A stretch of DNA of 64,000 bases. It comes from Arthrobacter jinronghuae. Lineage in GTDB: Bacteria > Actinomycetota > Actinomycetes > Actinomycetales > Micrococcaceae. The notes beneath the pieces are model-generated. The model was not told the DNA's origin. It saw nothing but the letters and a program-made list of their open reading frames with translations, and made no database searches. The position numbers and the translations under genes were made by a program. The first letter of the stretch is position 1. Each line of letters begins with the position of its first letter. Of this stretch, positions 15,166 through 24,491 are shown piece after piece. The stretch lies in NCBI RefSeq assembly GCF_025244825.1, contig NZ_CP104263.1, positions 1,798,001 through 1,862,000 of the forward strand. The letters run 5' to 3'.

Positions 15166-16857
15166 GTGAATAGAACACCTGCCGTCCTGAAAGCCCCCCG
15201 GGAACTCGCCAAGGGAACCATGCGTGTCATGAACCTCGGCGGCCTTGGCGAAATCGGCAGGAACATGACCGTTTTCGAATTCGACGGCAAGCTGCTGATC
15301 GTCGACTGCGGCGTGCTCTTCCCCGAAGAAGAACACCCGGGCGTAAACCTGATCCTGCCGGACTTCACCGCCATCCGCGACCGCCTGAACGACGTCGTCG
15401 CCGTGGTCCTGACGCACGGCCACGAAGACCACATCGGCGGCGTGCCGTACCTGCTTCGTGAGCGCTCCGACATCCCCATTGTCGGCTCCAAGCTGACCCT
15501 GGCGTTCATCGAGGCCAAGCTGAAGGAACACCGGATCAAGCCCAAGCTGATCCAGGTCAAGGAAGGCGACCGCCGCACCATTGGCGGCTTCGACCTTGAG
15601 TTCCTCGCCGTGAACCACTCCATCCCCGACGGCCTGGCCATCGCCATCCGCACGGCGGCCGGCATGGCGCTGCACACCGGCGACTTCAAGATGGACCAGT
15701 TCCCGCTGGACCGCCGCATCACCGACCTCACCGGCTTCGCCCGGCTGGGCGTGGAGGGCGTGGACCTGTTCTTGACCGACTCCACCAATGCCGAGGTCCC
15801 CGGCTTCATGGCTTCGGAGAAGGAACTGGCCCCGGCCATCGACACCGTGTTCCGCACCGCCCCGCGCCGGATCATCGTTTCCAGCTTCGCCAGCCACATC
15901 CACCGCATCCAGCAGGTCATCGACGCGGCATCGCGCTACAACCGCAAGGTCTCCTTCGTGGGCCGCTCGATGATCCGCAACATGACCATCGCCGAGGAAC
16001 TGGGCTACCTGAACATCCCCAAGGGCATCCTGGTGGACTTCAAGTCGCTGCAGCGCACCGATGACCACAAGGTTGTGCTGATCTGCACCGGTTCGCAGGG
16101 CGAGCCCATGGCTGCCCTGTCCCGCATGGCCAACAAGGACCACCAGATCCGCATCCACGAGGGTGACACGGTGTTGATGGCCAGTTCGCTGATCCCGGGT
16201 AACGAGAACGCCATCTACGGCATCATCAACAACCTGACCAAGATCGGCGCCAATGTGGTGCACAAGGGCAATGCCAAGGTGCACGTCTCCGGTCACGCCA
16301 GCGCCGGCGAGCTCGCCTACTGCTACAACATCGTCAAGCCGCGCAACGTGATGCCGGTGCACGGGGAATGGCGCCACCTCAAGGCCAACGGAGCCATCGC
16401 AGAGGCGACCGGAATGGATCCCCGCGACGTGGTCATCGCGGAAAACGGCATGACCGTCGACCTGCGCCGCGGCCGTGCCACGATCTCCGGCAAGCACCAG
16501 GTGGACCTGGTCTTCGTGGACGGCGACAGCGTCGGCCATACCACTGAGGAGACCCTGAAGGAACGCATGCAGCTGGCCGAGGAAGGCGCCGTCACCGTCC
16601 TGGCCCTGGTCGACGCCGACACCGGCACCATCGCCGAGCCCGCCGAGTTCTTCACCAAGGGCTTCACCTGCAAGCCCGAGGACCTGCGCAAGGCGGAGGA
16701 AGCAGTGGAGAAGGCCCTGGCCAACGCCGCCGCGGGCAGCCGCCGCGGACCGAAGAGCGAGGACCTCGAAGACGTCATCGAGCGCGCCGTCGCCAACTGG
16801 ATGCGCCGCTTCTACAACCGCACGCCGGCGATCACCGCGATTGTCGTTGACGCCTAA
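15166..16857 (+). CDS. rnj: Ribonuclease J
   Basis: A 563-residue metallo-beta-lactamase/beta-CASP ribonuclease that processes and degrades mRNA and matures rRNA, with 5'-3' exonuclease and endonuclease activity. After MRVMNLGGLGEIGRNMTVFE come the zinc motif LTHGHEDHIGGVPYLL, the LHTGDFKMDQ motif and the beta-CASP region (LTDSTNAEVPGF, SFASHIHRIQQVID). VSGHASAGELAYC and VMPVHGEWRHL carry further active-site histidines. Length and sequence match actinobacterial RNase J closely. The start is taken as GTG 15166; an ATG at 15220 (MRVMNL) is possible. A strong terminator follows. Confidence 0.96.
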   Translation: MNRTPAVLKAPRELAKGTMRVMNLGGLGEIGRNMTVFEFDGKLLIVDCGVLFPEEEHPGVNLILPDFTAIRDRLNDVVAVVLTHGHEDHIGGVPYLLRERSDIPIVGSKLTLAFIEAKLKEHRIKPKLIQVKEGDRRTIGGFDLEFLAVNHSIPDGLAIAIRTAAGMALHTGDFKMDQFPLDRRITDLTGFARLGVEGVDLFLTDSTNAEVPGFMASEKELAPAIDTVFRTAPRRIIVSSFASHIHRIQQVIDAASRYNRKVSFVGRSMIRNMTIAEELGYLNIPKGILVDFKSLQRTDDHKVVLICTGSQGEPMAALSRMANKDHQIRIHEGDTVLMASSLIPGNENAIYGIINNLTKIGANVVHKGNAKVHVSGHASAGELAYCYNIVKPRNVMPVHGEWRHLKANGAIAEATGMDPRDVVIAENGMTVDLRRGRATISGKHQVDLVFVDGDSVGHTTEETLKERMQLAEEGAVTVLALVDADTGTIAEPAEFFTKGFTCKPEDLRKAEEAVEKALANAAAGSRRGPKSEDLEDVIERAVANWMRRFYNRTPAITAIVVDA

Positions 16858-16891
16858 GCCGCCGCAGCTGTGAGGCTTTAGCCAGCACACC

Positions 16892-16938
16892 AAAGGAGGG
16901 GCCGTAAGTCGCACCAGCGACCTGCGGCCCCTCCTTTT
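16892..16938 (+). terminator. Rho-independent terminator of rnj
   Basis: A perfect 13-bp stem, AAAGGAGGGGCCG with its complement, is followed by TTTT. It starts 35 bp after the RNase J stop codon. Confidence 0.93.
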
Positions 16939-17142
16939 GCACTGCCCGAAGTGCGGGTTTGCTGTGATCTTGTTCTCGCAGGGCTTCCGGGTCGGCCCCG
17001 CTGCGGGTTGCCCGGAGCGCGGAGCGGCACCGGCCCGATCCCAGTGCTGGAGCGGGATTCCGGCCCGCTTCGGGGACGCCGGATCCACCCGCCATTACCC
17101 GATGTGACTCATTCGGTCAAGACCCTTCACAGACAAACTCGA

Positions 17143-17148
17143 TAACTT
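17143..17148 (+). promoter_or_regulatory. -10 box TAACTT placed for a leaderless PBP message
   Basis: TAACTT lies exactly at -12 to -7 counted from the A of the PBP start codon at 17155. No spaced ribosome site precedes the ATG. No good -35 element is seen, which is common in actinobacterial promoters. Confidence 0.5.
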
Positions 17149-17154
17149 GTAGGG

Positions 17155-19245
17155 ATGCGTCCCCCCACATCCTCATTCCTCGAGAGACTTTCCGTGCCCG
17201 GACGGTTAGTCGCGTTCCTCCTCGTAAGCCTGCTGGCCGGCGTGTTGGCCGCCAGCACCCTGATCCCCATGGCGGCAGTCGCAGCCACGGGCACGGACAT
17301 GGCCGTCGGAGTGCTGGACCAGCTGCCCGACGAGCTGGAAACCGGCCCCCTGGACGAGGGATCGAAGATCTACAGCGCCGACGGCGTGCTGCTGGCCACC
17401 TTCTATGCCCAGAACCGGGTTCCGGTGGAGCTGGACGAGATGTCGCAGAGCATGCAGGACGCCATAGTCTCCATCGAGGACGCGCGCTTCTACGAGCACA
17501 ACGGCATTGACTTCATGGGGATTGCCCGTGCCGTGGCCTCCAACGCCTCGGGCTCGAATACGCAGGGCGCCTCGACCCTGACCATGCAGTACGTGAACAA
17601 CGTGCTGATCAGCCGTGACATCGCCTCCGGCAAGGGCGGCAGCGACCTTACGCTCAGCGGTACCAAGGACATGGGGGACAAGCTCCGGGAAGCCAAGCTC
17701 GCCGTCGCCGTGGAAAAGGAGTACTCGAAGGAGGAGATCCTCGAGGGCTACCTCAATATCGTGCTCTTCGGGGGACAGACCTACGGTGTGGAGGCTGCGG
17801 CCCAGAGCTACTTCGGCATCTCCGCCTCGGAGCTCAATCCGGCACAGTCGGCCATGCTGGCCGGCATGGTGCAGTCGCCCAGCCATTACAACCCGTTTAC
17901 CAACCCCGAGGGGACGCAGGCACGCCGGGACACCGTGCTTGCGGCCATGCTGAAAAACGACAAGATCAGCCAGGCCGAGTATGACGAAGCGGTGGCAAGC
18001 GGACTGGACCTGAACCCGCAGACGGTGACCTCCGGATGCACGGGAGCCGAGATGGCGCAGTACTTCTGCAGCTATGTGGAACAGACCATCCTGCAGTCGG
18101 AAGCCTTCGGCGCCGACGTCAAAGAGCGCGCCAAGCTCCTGGCACGGGGCGGGCTGACCATCAGGACCACTCTGGACTCGAGGCTGCAGTCGCAGGCACA
18201 GAAGCAGATCGAAGCCCAGGTTCCGGTGGGGGATCCCTCCGGGGCCGGCTCTGCCATAGTTTCCGTGGAACCGGGTACGGGCAAGATCCTTGCCATGGCC
18301 CAGAACACCGAGTACACGCCGGAGCTTGGCAACGGTAAGACCCAGCTCAACTTCAACGTGGACGCGGACATGGGCGGCACCCCCTACGGTTTCCAGCCCG
18401 GCTCCACCATGAAGCCCTTCACCACCGCCGCCTGGCTGGCGGCCGGCCACGGACTCAACGACACCATCGACGCCACGCGCACGTCCTACCCGGCAGGCTT
18501 CGACTGGAAGGCCAGCTGCCTCGGCCCGAATGCGGAGTTCGACGAATGGAAATTCAAGAACGCCTCCGAGGGCTTTGAGAAGAAGATGACCGTTGCGGAG
18601 GGCCTCCGGCAGTCCGTCAACACGGCCACCGTGGCGCAGGCAGCCCAGCTCGACCTGTGCGACATCCGGGATACCGCCACCAGCATGGGTGTCCACCGAG
18701 CAGTGGACGGGGAACCCCTGGAAGTCACCAGTCCCTCCTTTGTCCTCGGCGGACAGGAAGTCTCCCCGCTGACCATCGCTTCGGCCTACGCCACCTTCGC
18801 CAGCGGCGGCGAGTACTGCAAGCCCACCGCCCTCACCGAGGTGACCGACGGTTCCGGCAACGCCTACGACGTCGACACAGCCGAATGCACCCGCGCCATC
18901 AGTGCGGACGTGGCCGCCGCCGTGACGCAGCCGCTGCAGAAACTGGTCGAGGGGTCACCGGGCAGCATCCACCCCATCGGCGTACCGGCCGCTGCCAAGA
19001 CCGGCACCACCGACATGTCCGAGCAGACCTGGACCGTCGGCTACACCACCGGCATTGCCACGGCGTCCTGGGTGGGGAACTGGAACTCCTACTCCTCCCT
19101 GAACAACCAGGAGATCAACGGCGTCACCCGCTCCTACGTGGACGGATCCGCCATTGCCGGTGCCCAGTGGACCGACTACATGAGCGCCGTTGCCAAGCTC
19201 TACGAAGCGAAGGACTTCCCCTCCGTTCCGGACAGCATGCTCTAG
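17155..19245 (+). CDS. Class A penicillin-binding protein (bifunctional transglycosylase-transpeptidase)
   Basis: A 696-residue membrane-anchored enzyme that polymerises and cross-links peptidoglycan. One N-terminal membrane helix (LVAFLLVSLLAGVLAASTLI) is followed by the GT51 transglycosylase domain: SIEDARFYEHNGIDF with its catalytic Glu, GASTLTMQYVNN, and LNIVLFGGQTYGVEAAAQ. The transpeptidase domain has GSTMKPF (SxxK, nucleophile Ser), RQSVNTAT (SxN) and AKTGTTD (KTG). It ends soon after the KTG domain at PDSML, with no PASTA repeats and no long Pro-rich tail. The gene appears leaderless and is monocistronic; its stop is 2 bp from that of the convergent winged-helix gene. Confidence 0.94.
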   Translation: MRPPTSSFLERLSVPGRLVAFLLVSLLAGVLAASTLIPMAAVAATGTDMAVGVLDQLPDELETGPLDEGSKIYSADGVLLATFYAQNRVPVELDEMSQSMQDAIVSIEDARFYEHNGIDFMGIARAVASNASGSNTQGASTLTMQYVNNVLISRDIASGKGGSDLTLSGTKDMGDKLREAKLAVAVEKEYSKEEILEGYLNIVLFGGQTYGVEAAAQSYFGISASELNPAQSAMLAGMVQSPSHYNPFTNPEGTQARRDTVLAAMLKNDKISQAEYDEAVASGLDLNPQTVTSGCTGAEMAQYFCSYVEQTILQSEAFGADVKERAKLLARGGLTIRTTLDSRLQSQAQKQIEAQVPVGDPSGAGSAIVSVEPGTGKILAMAQNTEYTPELGNGKTQLNFNVDADMGGTPYGFQPGSTMKPFTTAAWLAAGHGLNDTIDATRTSYPAGFDWKASCLGPNAEFDEWKFKNASEGFEKKMTVAEGLRQSVNTATVAQAAQLDLCDIRDTATSMGVHRAVDGEPLEVTSPSFVLGGQEVSPLTIASAYATFASGGEYCKPTALTEVTDGSGNAYDVDTAECTRAISADVAAAVTQPLQKLVEGSPGSIHPIGVPAAAKTGTTDMSEQTWTVGYTTGIATASWVGNWNSYSSLNNQEINGVTRSYVDGSAIAGAQWTDYMSAVAKLYEAKDFPSVPDSML

Positions 19246-19247
19246 GG

Positions 19248-19499
19248 CTAGATGCAGGTGCCGGTGTAGGGATCACACAGGGACTGGCCGGTGGGGACGG
19301 CGGCAACGCCGTCGCCGCCGGAGACCAGCCGGAGCGCACCCATCTCTTCGAGGGCGGTCAGCACGTTGAGGGTTTCAACCCCGCCCAGGTCAAACTCCTC
19401 CGCGATGTCCTGCGGCTGGACCCTGCCGTAGCGGCGGACGTAGTCAATGACGCGCTGCTGGGTGGAAAGCTCGGGCTTGGAATCGGCTGTTGAGGCCAT
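19248..19499 (-). CDS. Small winged-helix protein with a C-terminal Cys pair
   Basis: An 83-residue protein. Residues about 10-60 read as a winged helix: STQQRVIDYVRRYGRVQPQD, EEFDLGGVETLNVLTALEEMGAL. The end is unusual: SLCDPYTGTCI places two cysteines six residues apart at the very C-terminus, which could bind metal or an iron-sulfur cluster, or form a disulfide. FeoC-type winged-helix proteins also carry cysteines near a wing, but the similarity is only general. ATG at 19497-19499, though the frame opens to 19631. It is divergent from the GH13 gene with about 130 bp between. I do not recognise a named family. Confidence 0.75.
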   Translation of the reverse strand: MASTADSKPELSTQQRVIDYVRRYGRVQPQDIAEEFDLGGVETLNVLTALEEMGALRLVSGGDGVAAVPTGQSLCDPYTGTCI

Positions 19500-19629
19500 G
19501 GTGTCCTTCTCTTGTCCGGTTGGTTCTCCTCTTTTAAGCGCCGCCGGCCGGGAGGAAATTCCCGAAGGTAAGCGTGCTGATGGCAGACTGTAAGAGGCAT
19601 TACTCCACCACGCGAAGGGAACTAAACGC

Positions 19630-20970
19630 ATGACGACGCCGGACTGGGTGGAGCACGTGGTGTGGTGGCAGGTCTATCCGCTGGGCTTTGCCGGAGCGGA
19701 AAAGTCTGCGCTCCCGGAGCAGGCCCCGGCACGGCACGGGCTGGCGCAGCTGGTCCATTGGCTCGATTACCTCGTGGAGATGGGGGCCTCCGGGCTTGCC
19801 CTCGGGCCGGTGTTTGCCTCCGAAACCCACGGGTACGACACCACCGACTATTACCGGATCGATTCCCGGCTCGGCGACGATGCCGACTTCGACGAACTGG
19901 TGGCCCAGGCGCACGCACGCGGGATCAGGGTGCTCCTTGACGGCGTCTTCAACCACACCGGCCGCTCCTTCGCCCCCTTCCGCCAGGCGCTCGAGCAGGG
20001 CCCGGGGGCGACGACGGCGGACTGGTTCAGCTTCACCTGGCCGGACGGCTGGACGCCGGGCACGGAGCCCGGGTATCGAGACTTCGAGGGCCATCACCAC
20101 CTGGTGGCCCTGAATCATGCCGAGCCGGCGGTGGCGGACTTCGTGGCCGACGTGATGAAGCACTGGCTGCGCCGAGGTGCCGACGGCTGGCGGCTGGACG
20201 CTGCTTACGCCGTGCCGTCGTCGTTCTGGGCGCCCGTGCTGGATGACGTCCGCACGGAGTTCCCCGACGCCTACTTCGTGGGGGAGTACATCCACGGGGA
20301 CTACCCGGCGGAGGTACGCGCCGGGCACCTGGATTCGGTGACCCAGTACGAACTGTGGAAGGCCGTCTGGAGTTCGCTGGCGGAAGCGAACTTCTACGAA
20401 CTGTCCGCGGCGCTGGAGCGGCACAACACGTTCCTGGACACCTTTGTGCCGTTGACCTTTGTCGGCAACCATGACGTCACCCGCATCGCCAGCCGCCTGG
20501 CGCCGTCGGGCCGGCTCGCACACGCACTGGTGCTGCTGTTCACCCTGCCGGGCACCCCGACGGTGTACTACGGTGACGAGCAGGGCTACCGGGGCGACAA
20601 GGAGGACCGTGCCGGAGGGGACGACGACATCCGTCCGTCCTTCCCGGCTTCCCCCGGGGAGCTTTCCGCCGTGGGGCAGCCGCTGTACCACCTGCACCAG
20701 GAACTGATCGGCCTGCGCCGCCGGCACCACTGGGTGCATGCCGCCCGCACGCGGGTGCATTCGCTGGCCAACGAGCAGCTGGTCTACGAGGTGTTCGACG
20801 CCGCCCACTCGCTGTTCGTGGCCATGAACCTTGAGGACGCGTCGGTCACCGTACAGGTGCCCGAAGCTGCCCGGGACGTCCTGGCCGGCGCGGGCGGGCT
20901 GGACGTTCCGGGCAGGCGGCTGGCCCTGCCGGCGAACGGCTGGGCAATCCTGGCGCCGACCGGCGGCTAG
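19630..20970 (+). CDS. GH13 alpha-amylase family enzyme
   Basis: A 446-residue cytoplasmic glycoside hydrolase with the (beta/alpha)8 barrel of GH13. The four conserved regions are present: I, DGVFNHTGR; II, GWRLDAAY with nucleophile Asp; III, YFVGEYIHGDY with the acid/base Glu; IV, FVGNHDVTR. The chain starts directly with the barrel (WVEHVVWWQVYPLGFAG) and ends with a short beta domain. GH13 enzymes cleave or transfer alpha-glucosidic links in starch, glycogen, maltodextrin or trehalose-type glucans; the exact specificity is open. GAAGGGA precedes the ATG. Its stop overlaps that of the convergent SDR gene by about 4 bp. Confidence 0.92.
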   Translation: MTTPDWVEHVVWWQVYPLGFAGAEKSALPEQAPARHGLAQLVHWLDYLVEMGASGLALGPVFASETHGYDTTDYYRIDSRLGDDADFDELVAQAHARGIRVLLDGVFNHTGRSFAPFRQALEQGPGATTADWFSFTWPDGWTPGTEPGYRDFEGHHHLVALNHAEPAVADFVADVMKHWLRRGADGWRLDAAYAVPSSFWAPVLDDVRTEFPDAYFVGEYIHGDYPAEVRAGHLDSVTQYELWKAVWSSLAEANFYELSAALERHNTFLDTFVPLTFVGNHDVTRIASRLAPSGRLAHALVLLFTLPGTPTVYYGDEQGYRGDKEDRAGGDDDIRPSFPASPGELSAVGQPLYHLHQELIGLRRRHHWVHAARTRVHSLANEQLVYEVFDAAHSLFVAMNLEDASVTVQVPEAARDVLAGAGGLDVPGRRLALPANGWAILAPTGG

Positions 20971-21716
20971 TACAGCTTGATGGTTCCGCCGTCGGCCATG
21001 AGGGTCTGGCCGGTCAGGTACTGCGAATCCTCGCTGGCGAGGAACACCACGATGGGGGCAATGTCCGTTTCGGGATCGCCCAGGCGGCCCAGGGGTACGC
21101 CGTCGACGACTTCCTGGTAGGCCTCCGGGAAGGCCTGGCTCCACTGGACGATGCCGGGCGTCAGGGCGACGGGGGAAACCACGTTGACGCGGATGCCGTC
21201 CACGGCCCATTCATTGGCGGCCGTGCGGGAAATGGCGCGGATGGCTTCCTTTGCCGCGGCGTAGGCCACCTGGTTCGGCAGGCCCTTGATGCCGGCGCCG
21301 GAGCCGAAGTTGATGATGCTGCCCCGTGTCTTCTTCAGTTCCGGGTATGCCGCACGCATCAGGTGGAAGGTTGCCATGGTGCCCGTATTGAAGGACAGGT
21401 CCCAGATCTCCGGCGTGGTTTCCATGATGGGCGCCTGCTTGGACGCGTGCGCGTTGTTGACCAGGATGTCCAGGCCCCCGAAACGCTCGACGGTTTCGGC
21501 AACGATGGCAGCGGCGTTCTCGGGCTTGGAAATGTCCTTGGCGATGAAAATGACCTCGCCCTTGCCCTCAAGATCGGCCAGCAGCTTGTCGCCCTGCGCC
21601 TGGTCGATGTCCACCACTGCGACTTTGGCGCCTTCGGCAAGGAAACGGCGGACAATGCCCTGGCCGATTCCGCCGGCCCCGCCGGTGATGATGGCGGTCT
21701 TATTGCTGAGTTTCAT
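20967..21716 (-). CDS. SDR family oxidoreductase
   Basis: A 249-residue classical short-chain dehydrogenase. The NAD(P) site is GGAGGIGQG after AIITG, the acidic VVDID after the second strand favours NAD+, and LVNNAHAS stabilises the fold. The catalytic Ser is in INFGSGAGI and the YxxxK motif is YAAAKEA. C-terminal LTGQTLMADGGT is typical. ATG at 21714-21716. The start lies inside the end of the TetR gene (17 bp overlap, same strand), so the two are probably co-translated and the SDR is the likely target of that regulator. Substrate unknown. Confidence 0.93.
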   Translation of the reverse strand: MKLSNKTAIITGGAGGIGQGIVRRFLAEGAKVAVVDIDQAQGDKLLADLEGKGEVIFIAKDISKPENAAAIVAETVERFGGLDILVNNAHASKQAPIMETTPEIWDLSFNTGTMATFHLMRAAYPELKKTRGSIINFGSGAGIKGLPNQVAYAAAKEAIRAISRTAANEWAVDGIRVNVVSPVALTPGIVQWSQAFPEAYQEVVDGVPLGRLGDPETDIAPIVVFLASEDSQYLTGQTLMADGGTIKLY

Positions 21717-22413
21717 TTTCTTCCTTCCATGAAACCGGGCGGGTAGGGCCGCCCGGAGCTTTGTTGAGGTCCTGTTCGACGCCGGCAATGAAGCTGGCGA
21801 CGAAGAAGTCCAGTGAGCGGCGCGAGCCCGAATAGCTGATTCCCCGGGCCTGGAACCGGGCCGCCTGCGGGTGCTGCGCGACGGCGTCCGGCGCCCAGCG
21901 GAGGTGGCCGTCCGGCCCGGGGCCGTCTGCCTTCCCCGGGGGACCGAAGTGGGCAGCAGCCGTGATGGACGCAGTGCCGATCACGGCCGCGGAAATGCCC
22001 AGCAGGCAGTCGAAGCCTTCGTCCTCGGTCAGGCCGGCCGAGACCAGCCGGGAGAGCACCAGCTCCACCTCGGCCGGGGTGGCCATGTTCACGAGCCGGC
22101 GCGGAGTCAGCACAATGCGCAGCAGCCACGGGTGGGCGGTGAAGGCCCGCCACTGGGCATCGGCCAGGTGGCCCAGGGTTTCCTGCCACGACAGGTTCCG
22201 GGCAGGCAGGAGCGCGTAGTCCTTGGTGGCGGCATCGGCCATCAGCAGCAGCAGTGCGCTGCGGTCCGCCACATGGCGGTAAAGTGCCATTGCTGAAACC
22301 CCGAACTCCGCCGCAACCCTGCGCATGGAAACGGCATCCAGGCCGTCCGCGTCCGCTATCCGGACTGCGGCCGCAGCTATCGCGGCGGGGCTGAGGGGGT
22401 GGTTCCTGGACAC
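21700..22413 (-). CDS. TetR/AcrR family regulator (C-terminal TetR_C type)
   Basis: A 237-residue repressor. The helix-turn-helix reads VRIADADGLDAVSMRRVAAE, FGVSAMALYRHVADRSALLL; the MALYRHV variant is typical of the TetR_C_1 group near antibiotic and secondary-metabolite genes. The C-terminal ligand domain runs to the end. The start is GTG at 22413, preceded by GAAGGAA on the minus strand; longer open frame upstream is not needed. A near-perfect palindrome, GTTTACAGTGTATAC, lies 24-38 bp before the start and is the likely autoregulatory operator. Its tail overlaps the SDR gene by 17 bp. Confidence 0.9.
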   Translation of the reverse strand: MSRNHPLSPAAIAAAAVRIADADGLDAVSMRRVAAEFGVSAMALYRHVADRSALLLLMADAATKDYALLPARNLSWQETLGHLADAQWRAFTAHPWLLRIVLTPRRLVNMATPAEVELVLSRLVSAGLTEDEGFDCLLGISAAVIGTASITAAAHFGPPGKADGPGPDGHLRWAPDAVAQHPQAARFQARGISYSGSRRSLDFFVASFIAGVEQDLNKAPGGPTRPVSWKEENETQQ

Positions 22414-22436
22414 GGCAGTTCCTTCGGTGGTTGTCA

Positions 22437-22451
22437 GTTTACAGTGTATAC
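22437..22451. promoter_or_regulatory. TetR-type operator palindrome
   Basis: GTTTACAGTGTATAC is a 15-bp palindrome around a central G, with one mismatched pair. It lies 24 bp upstream of the TetR start, where a repressor would block RNA polymerase. Shape and size fit TetR-family operators (TTTACA-N-TGTAAA class). Confidence 0.7.
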
Positions 22452-22658
22452 CGCGCCGGCCCGGCCATGTCCCGCCTCGGTGTCCCGGCGTCGCAATAGG
22501 CCGTTTGCATGGGCATTCCGTAAGGGTTTGGAGTGCCGGCGTGAGGAAACCGTGAGGATGGCCTTTTACGCCCGGGCCAGGGCATCTAATCGAATGCGGC
22601 ACAAGGTGTGCCCGTGCTGCCAAAGCGGCGGCACGCTCAACGGCTGGGGGCAATTCCC

Positions 22659-22742
22659 GTGCTTGACGTTTTATTTGTAGTGGGCTTCGTAGGGCTTTTC
22701 GCTGCGTTTGTCCTGATGGCCGGGGCGGTGGAAAAGCTGTGA
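22659..22742 (+). CDS. 27-residue membrane peptide leading the kdp operon
   Basis: GTG at 22659 opens a 27-codon frame ending TGA at 22740-22742. The peptide (begins [14 protein letters not shown], ends AGAVEKL) is one hydrophobic helix with a short charged tail. Its stop overlaps the GTG of kdpF in the string GTGA, so translation is likely coupled. Similar very small hydrophobic frames are seen before kdpF in other bacteria, often left unannotated. It may be an extra Kdp subunit or a leader peptide. GGCTGGGGG lies upstream as a weak ribosome site. Confidence 0.65.
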   Translation: MLDVLFVVGFVGLFAAFVLMAGAVEKL

Positions 22743-22828
22743 TCGTTTTCAACGTCCTTGCACTCTGCCTCGGGGTGGCGGCCGTCGGCTATCTCCTGGT
22801 GGCACTTGTCCGACCGGAGCGGTTCTGA
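22739..22828 (+). CDS. kdpF: KdpF, small subunit of potassium-transporting ATPase
   Basis: A 29-residue single-helix peptide ([29 protein letters not shown]). The C-terminal LVRPERF is the KdpF signature (family usually 'ALLxPERF'). KdpF stabilises the KdpABC complex in the membrane. The GTG start overlaps the stop of the preceding peptide and the TGA stop overlaps the kdpA ATG (TGATG). Confidence 0.92.
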   Translation: MIVFNVLALCLGVAAVGYLLVALVRPERF

Positions 22829-24489
22829 TGGGCGGCTGGGTAACGGCCGCACAGGTACTCAGCCTGGTGGTCCTGCTCGCGGCGGTCTACCGGCCGCTGG
22901 GCGACTACATGGCCCGGCTTTACTCCTCCGAAAAACACCTCCGTGCGGAGCGCGGCTTCTACCGCCTGATCGGAGTGGACGGTTCCTCCGGCCAGGCCTG
23001 GCAGAGCTACCTGCGCGGAGTGCTGGTCTTCTCCGGGGCCAGCATGCTCCTGCTTTACCTGCTGCAGCGCCTCCAGCACCTGCTGCCGGGCTCGCTCGGC
23101 CTTCCGGCGGTGCCCGAGGCCCTGTCCTTCAACACTGCGGCTTCCTTCGTGGCCAACACCAACTGGCAGTCCTACTCGCCCGAGGTCACCATGGGATACG
23201 CGGTGCAGATGGCCGGCCTGGCGGTGCAGAACTTCCTGTCCGCAGCTGTGGGCCTGGCCGTGGCCGTGGCACTGATCCGCGGCCTGGCCGGCCGCAACTC
23301 ATCCACCATCGGCAACTTCTGGGTGGATTTGACCCGCAGCGTGCTGCGGCTGCTGCTGCCCGGGGCTTTCCTGGGCGCCGTGGTGCTGATCCTCGGCGGC
23401 GTGATCCAGAACTTCAACGGCTTCACCTCCGTCACCAACCTTCTCGGCGGAACCTCCACGATCCCCGGCGGGCCGGTGGCCTCCCAGGAAGCCATTAAGC
23501 TGCTGGGCACCAACGGCGGCGGCTTCTTCAATGCCAACTCCGCGCACCCGTTTGAAAACCCCAGCGGGTGGACCAACCTGGTGGAAATCTTCCTGATGCT
23601 CGTCATCCCGTTCAGCCTGCCCCGCACGTTCGGCACCATGGTGGGGGACCGCAGGCAGGGTTACGCCATCCTGGCGGCCATGGCCTCCATCTTCACGGTT
23701 TCCCTAGCGGCCATGACCGCTTTCGAATTCGGTGCCGCGGACGGTGCAGCCGGTTCCATGGAAGGCAAGGAACAACGGTTCGGCATTGCCGCGTCGACGC
23801 TCTTTGGCTCCACCAGCACGCTGACGTCCACCGGTGCGGTGAACGCCATGCATGACAGCTTCAGCCCGCTGGGCGGCATGATGGCAATGCTGAACATGAT
23901 GCTCGGCGAAGTGGCGCCGGGCGGCGTCGGGTCCGGGCTCTACGGCATGCTGATCCTGGCGATCATCACCGCGTTTGTGGCCGGGCTCCTGGTGGGACGC
24001 ACTCCCGAGTACCTCGGCAAGAAAATCGGCCCGAGGGAAATCAAACTCGCCAGCCTCTACATCCTCACCATGCCCACCCTGGTCCTGGTCGGGACGGCGC
24101 TGAGCTTCGCGGTTCCCGGCATCCGGGCAGACATCGAGGGCACCTCCATCCTGAACACCGGACTCCACGGCTTCAGCGAGGTCCTGTACGCCTTCACGTC
24201 GGCAGCCAATAACAATGGCTCCGCGTTCGCCGGACTCACGGCCAACACACCGTGGCTAAACACTGCACTCGGCGTGGCCATGCTTGTGGGCCGCTTCCTG
24301 CCGATGGTCTTCGTGGTCGCCCTGGCCGGAGCCTTCGCCGAGCAGGGCAAGGTCCCCGCTTCGGCCGGCACCCTGCCCACCCACCGGCCGCAGTCCGTGA
24401 CGCTGCTGTGCGGCGTCACCGTGATCGTGACTGCACTGACCTTCTTTCCCGTACTCGCGCTGGGTCCCCTGGCGGAAGGACTGCAATAA
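22828..24489 (+). CDS. kdpA: KdpA, potassium-binding channel-like subunit
   Basis: A 553-residue polytopic membrane protein of normal KdpA length. It carries the K+-selectivity loops of this channel-like subunit: [54 protein letters not shown] and [14 protein letters not shown]. It takes K+ from outside and passes it to KdpB through an internal tunnel. ATG overlaps the kdpF stop, and kdpB starts 2 bp after its stop, showing a tightly coupled operon. Confidence 0.97.
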   Translation: MGGWVTAAQVLSLVVLLAAVYRPLGDYMARLYSSEKHLRAERGFYRLIGVDGSSGQAWQSYLRGVLVFSGASMLLLYLLQRLQHLLPGSLGLPAVPEALSFNTAASFVANTNWQSYSPEVTMGYAVQMAGLAVQNFLSAAVGLAVAVALIRGLAGRNSSTIGNFWVDLTRSVLRLLLPGAFLGAVVLILGGVIQNFNGFTSVTNLLGGTSTIPGGPVASQEAIKLLGTNGGGFFNANSAHPFENPSGWTNLVEIFLMLVIPFSLPRTFGTMVGDRRQGYAILAAMASIFTVSLAAMTAFEFGAADGAAGSMEGKEQRFGIAASTLFGSTSTLTSTGAVNAMHDSFSPLGGMMAMLNMMLGEVAPGGVGSGLYGMLILAIITAFVAGLLVGRTPEYLGKKIGPREIKLASLYILTMPTLVLVGTALSFAVPGIRADIEGTSILNTGLHGFSEVLYAFTSAANNNGSAFAGLTANTPWLNTALGVAMLVGRFLPMVFVVALAGAFAEQGKVPASAGTLPTHRPQSVTLLCGVTVIVTALTFFPVLALGPLAEGLQ

Positions 24490-24491
24490 CC

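Noticed and set aside
22452..22658. c-di-AMP riboswitch before the kdp operon
   Set aside because: The conserved ydaO blocks (GGGGGA, CCGAATCCG, ACCTCG) are absent from this leader.
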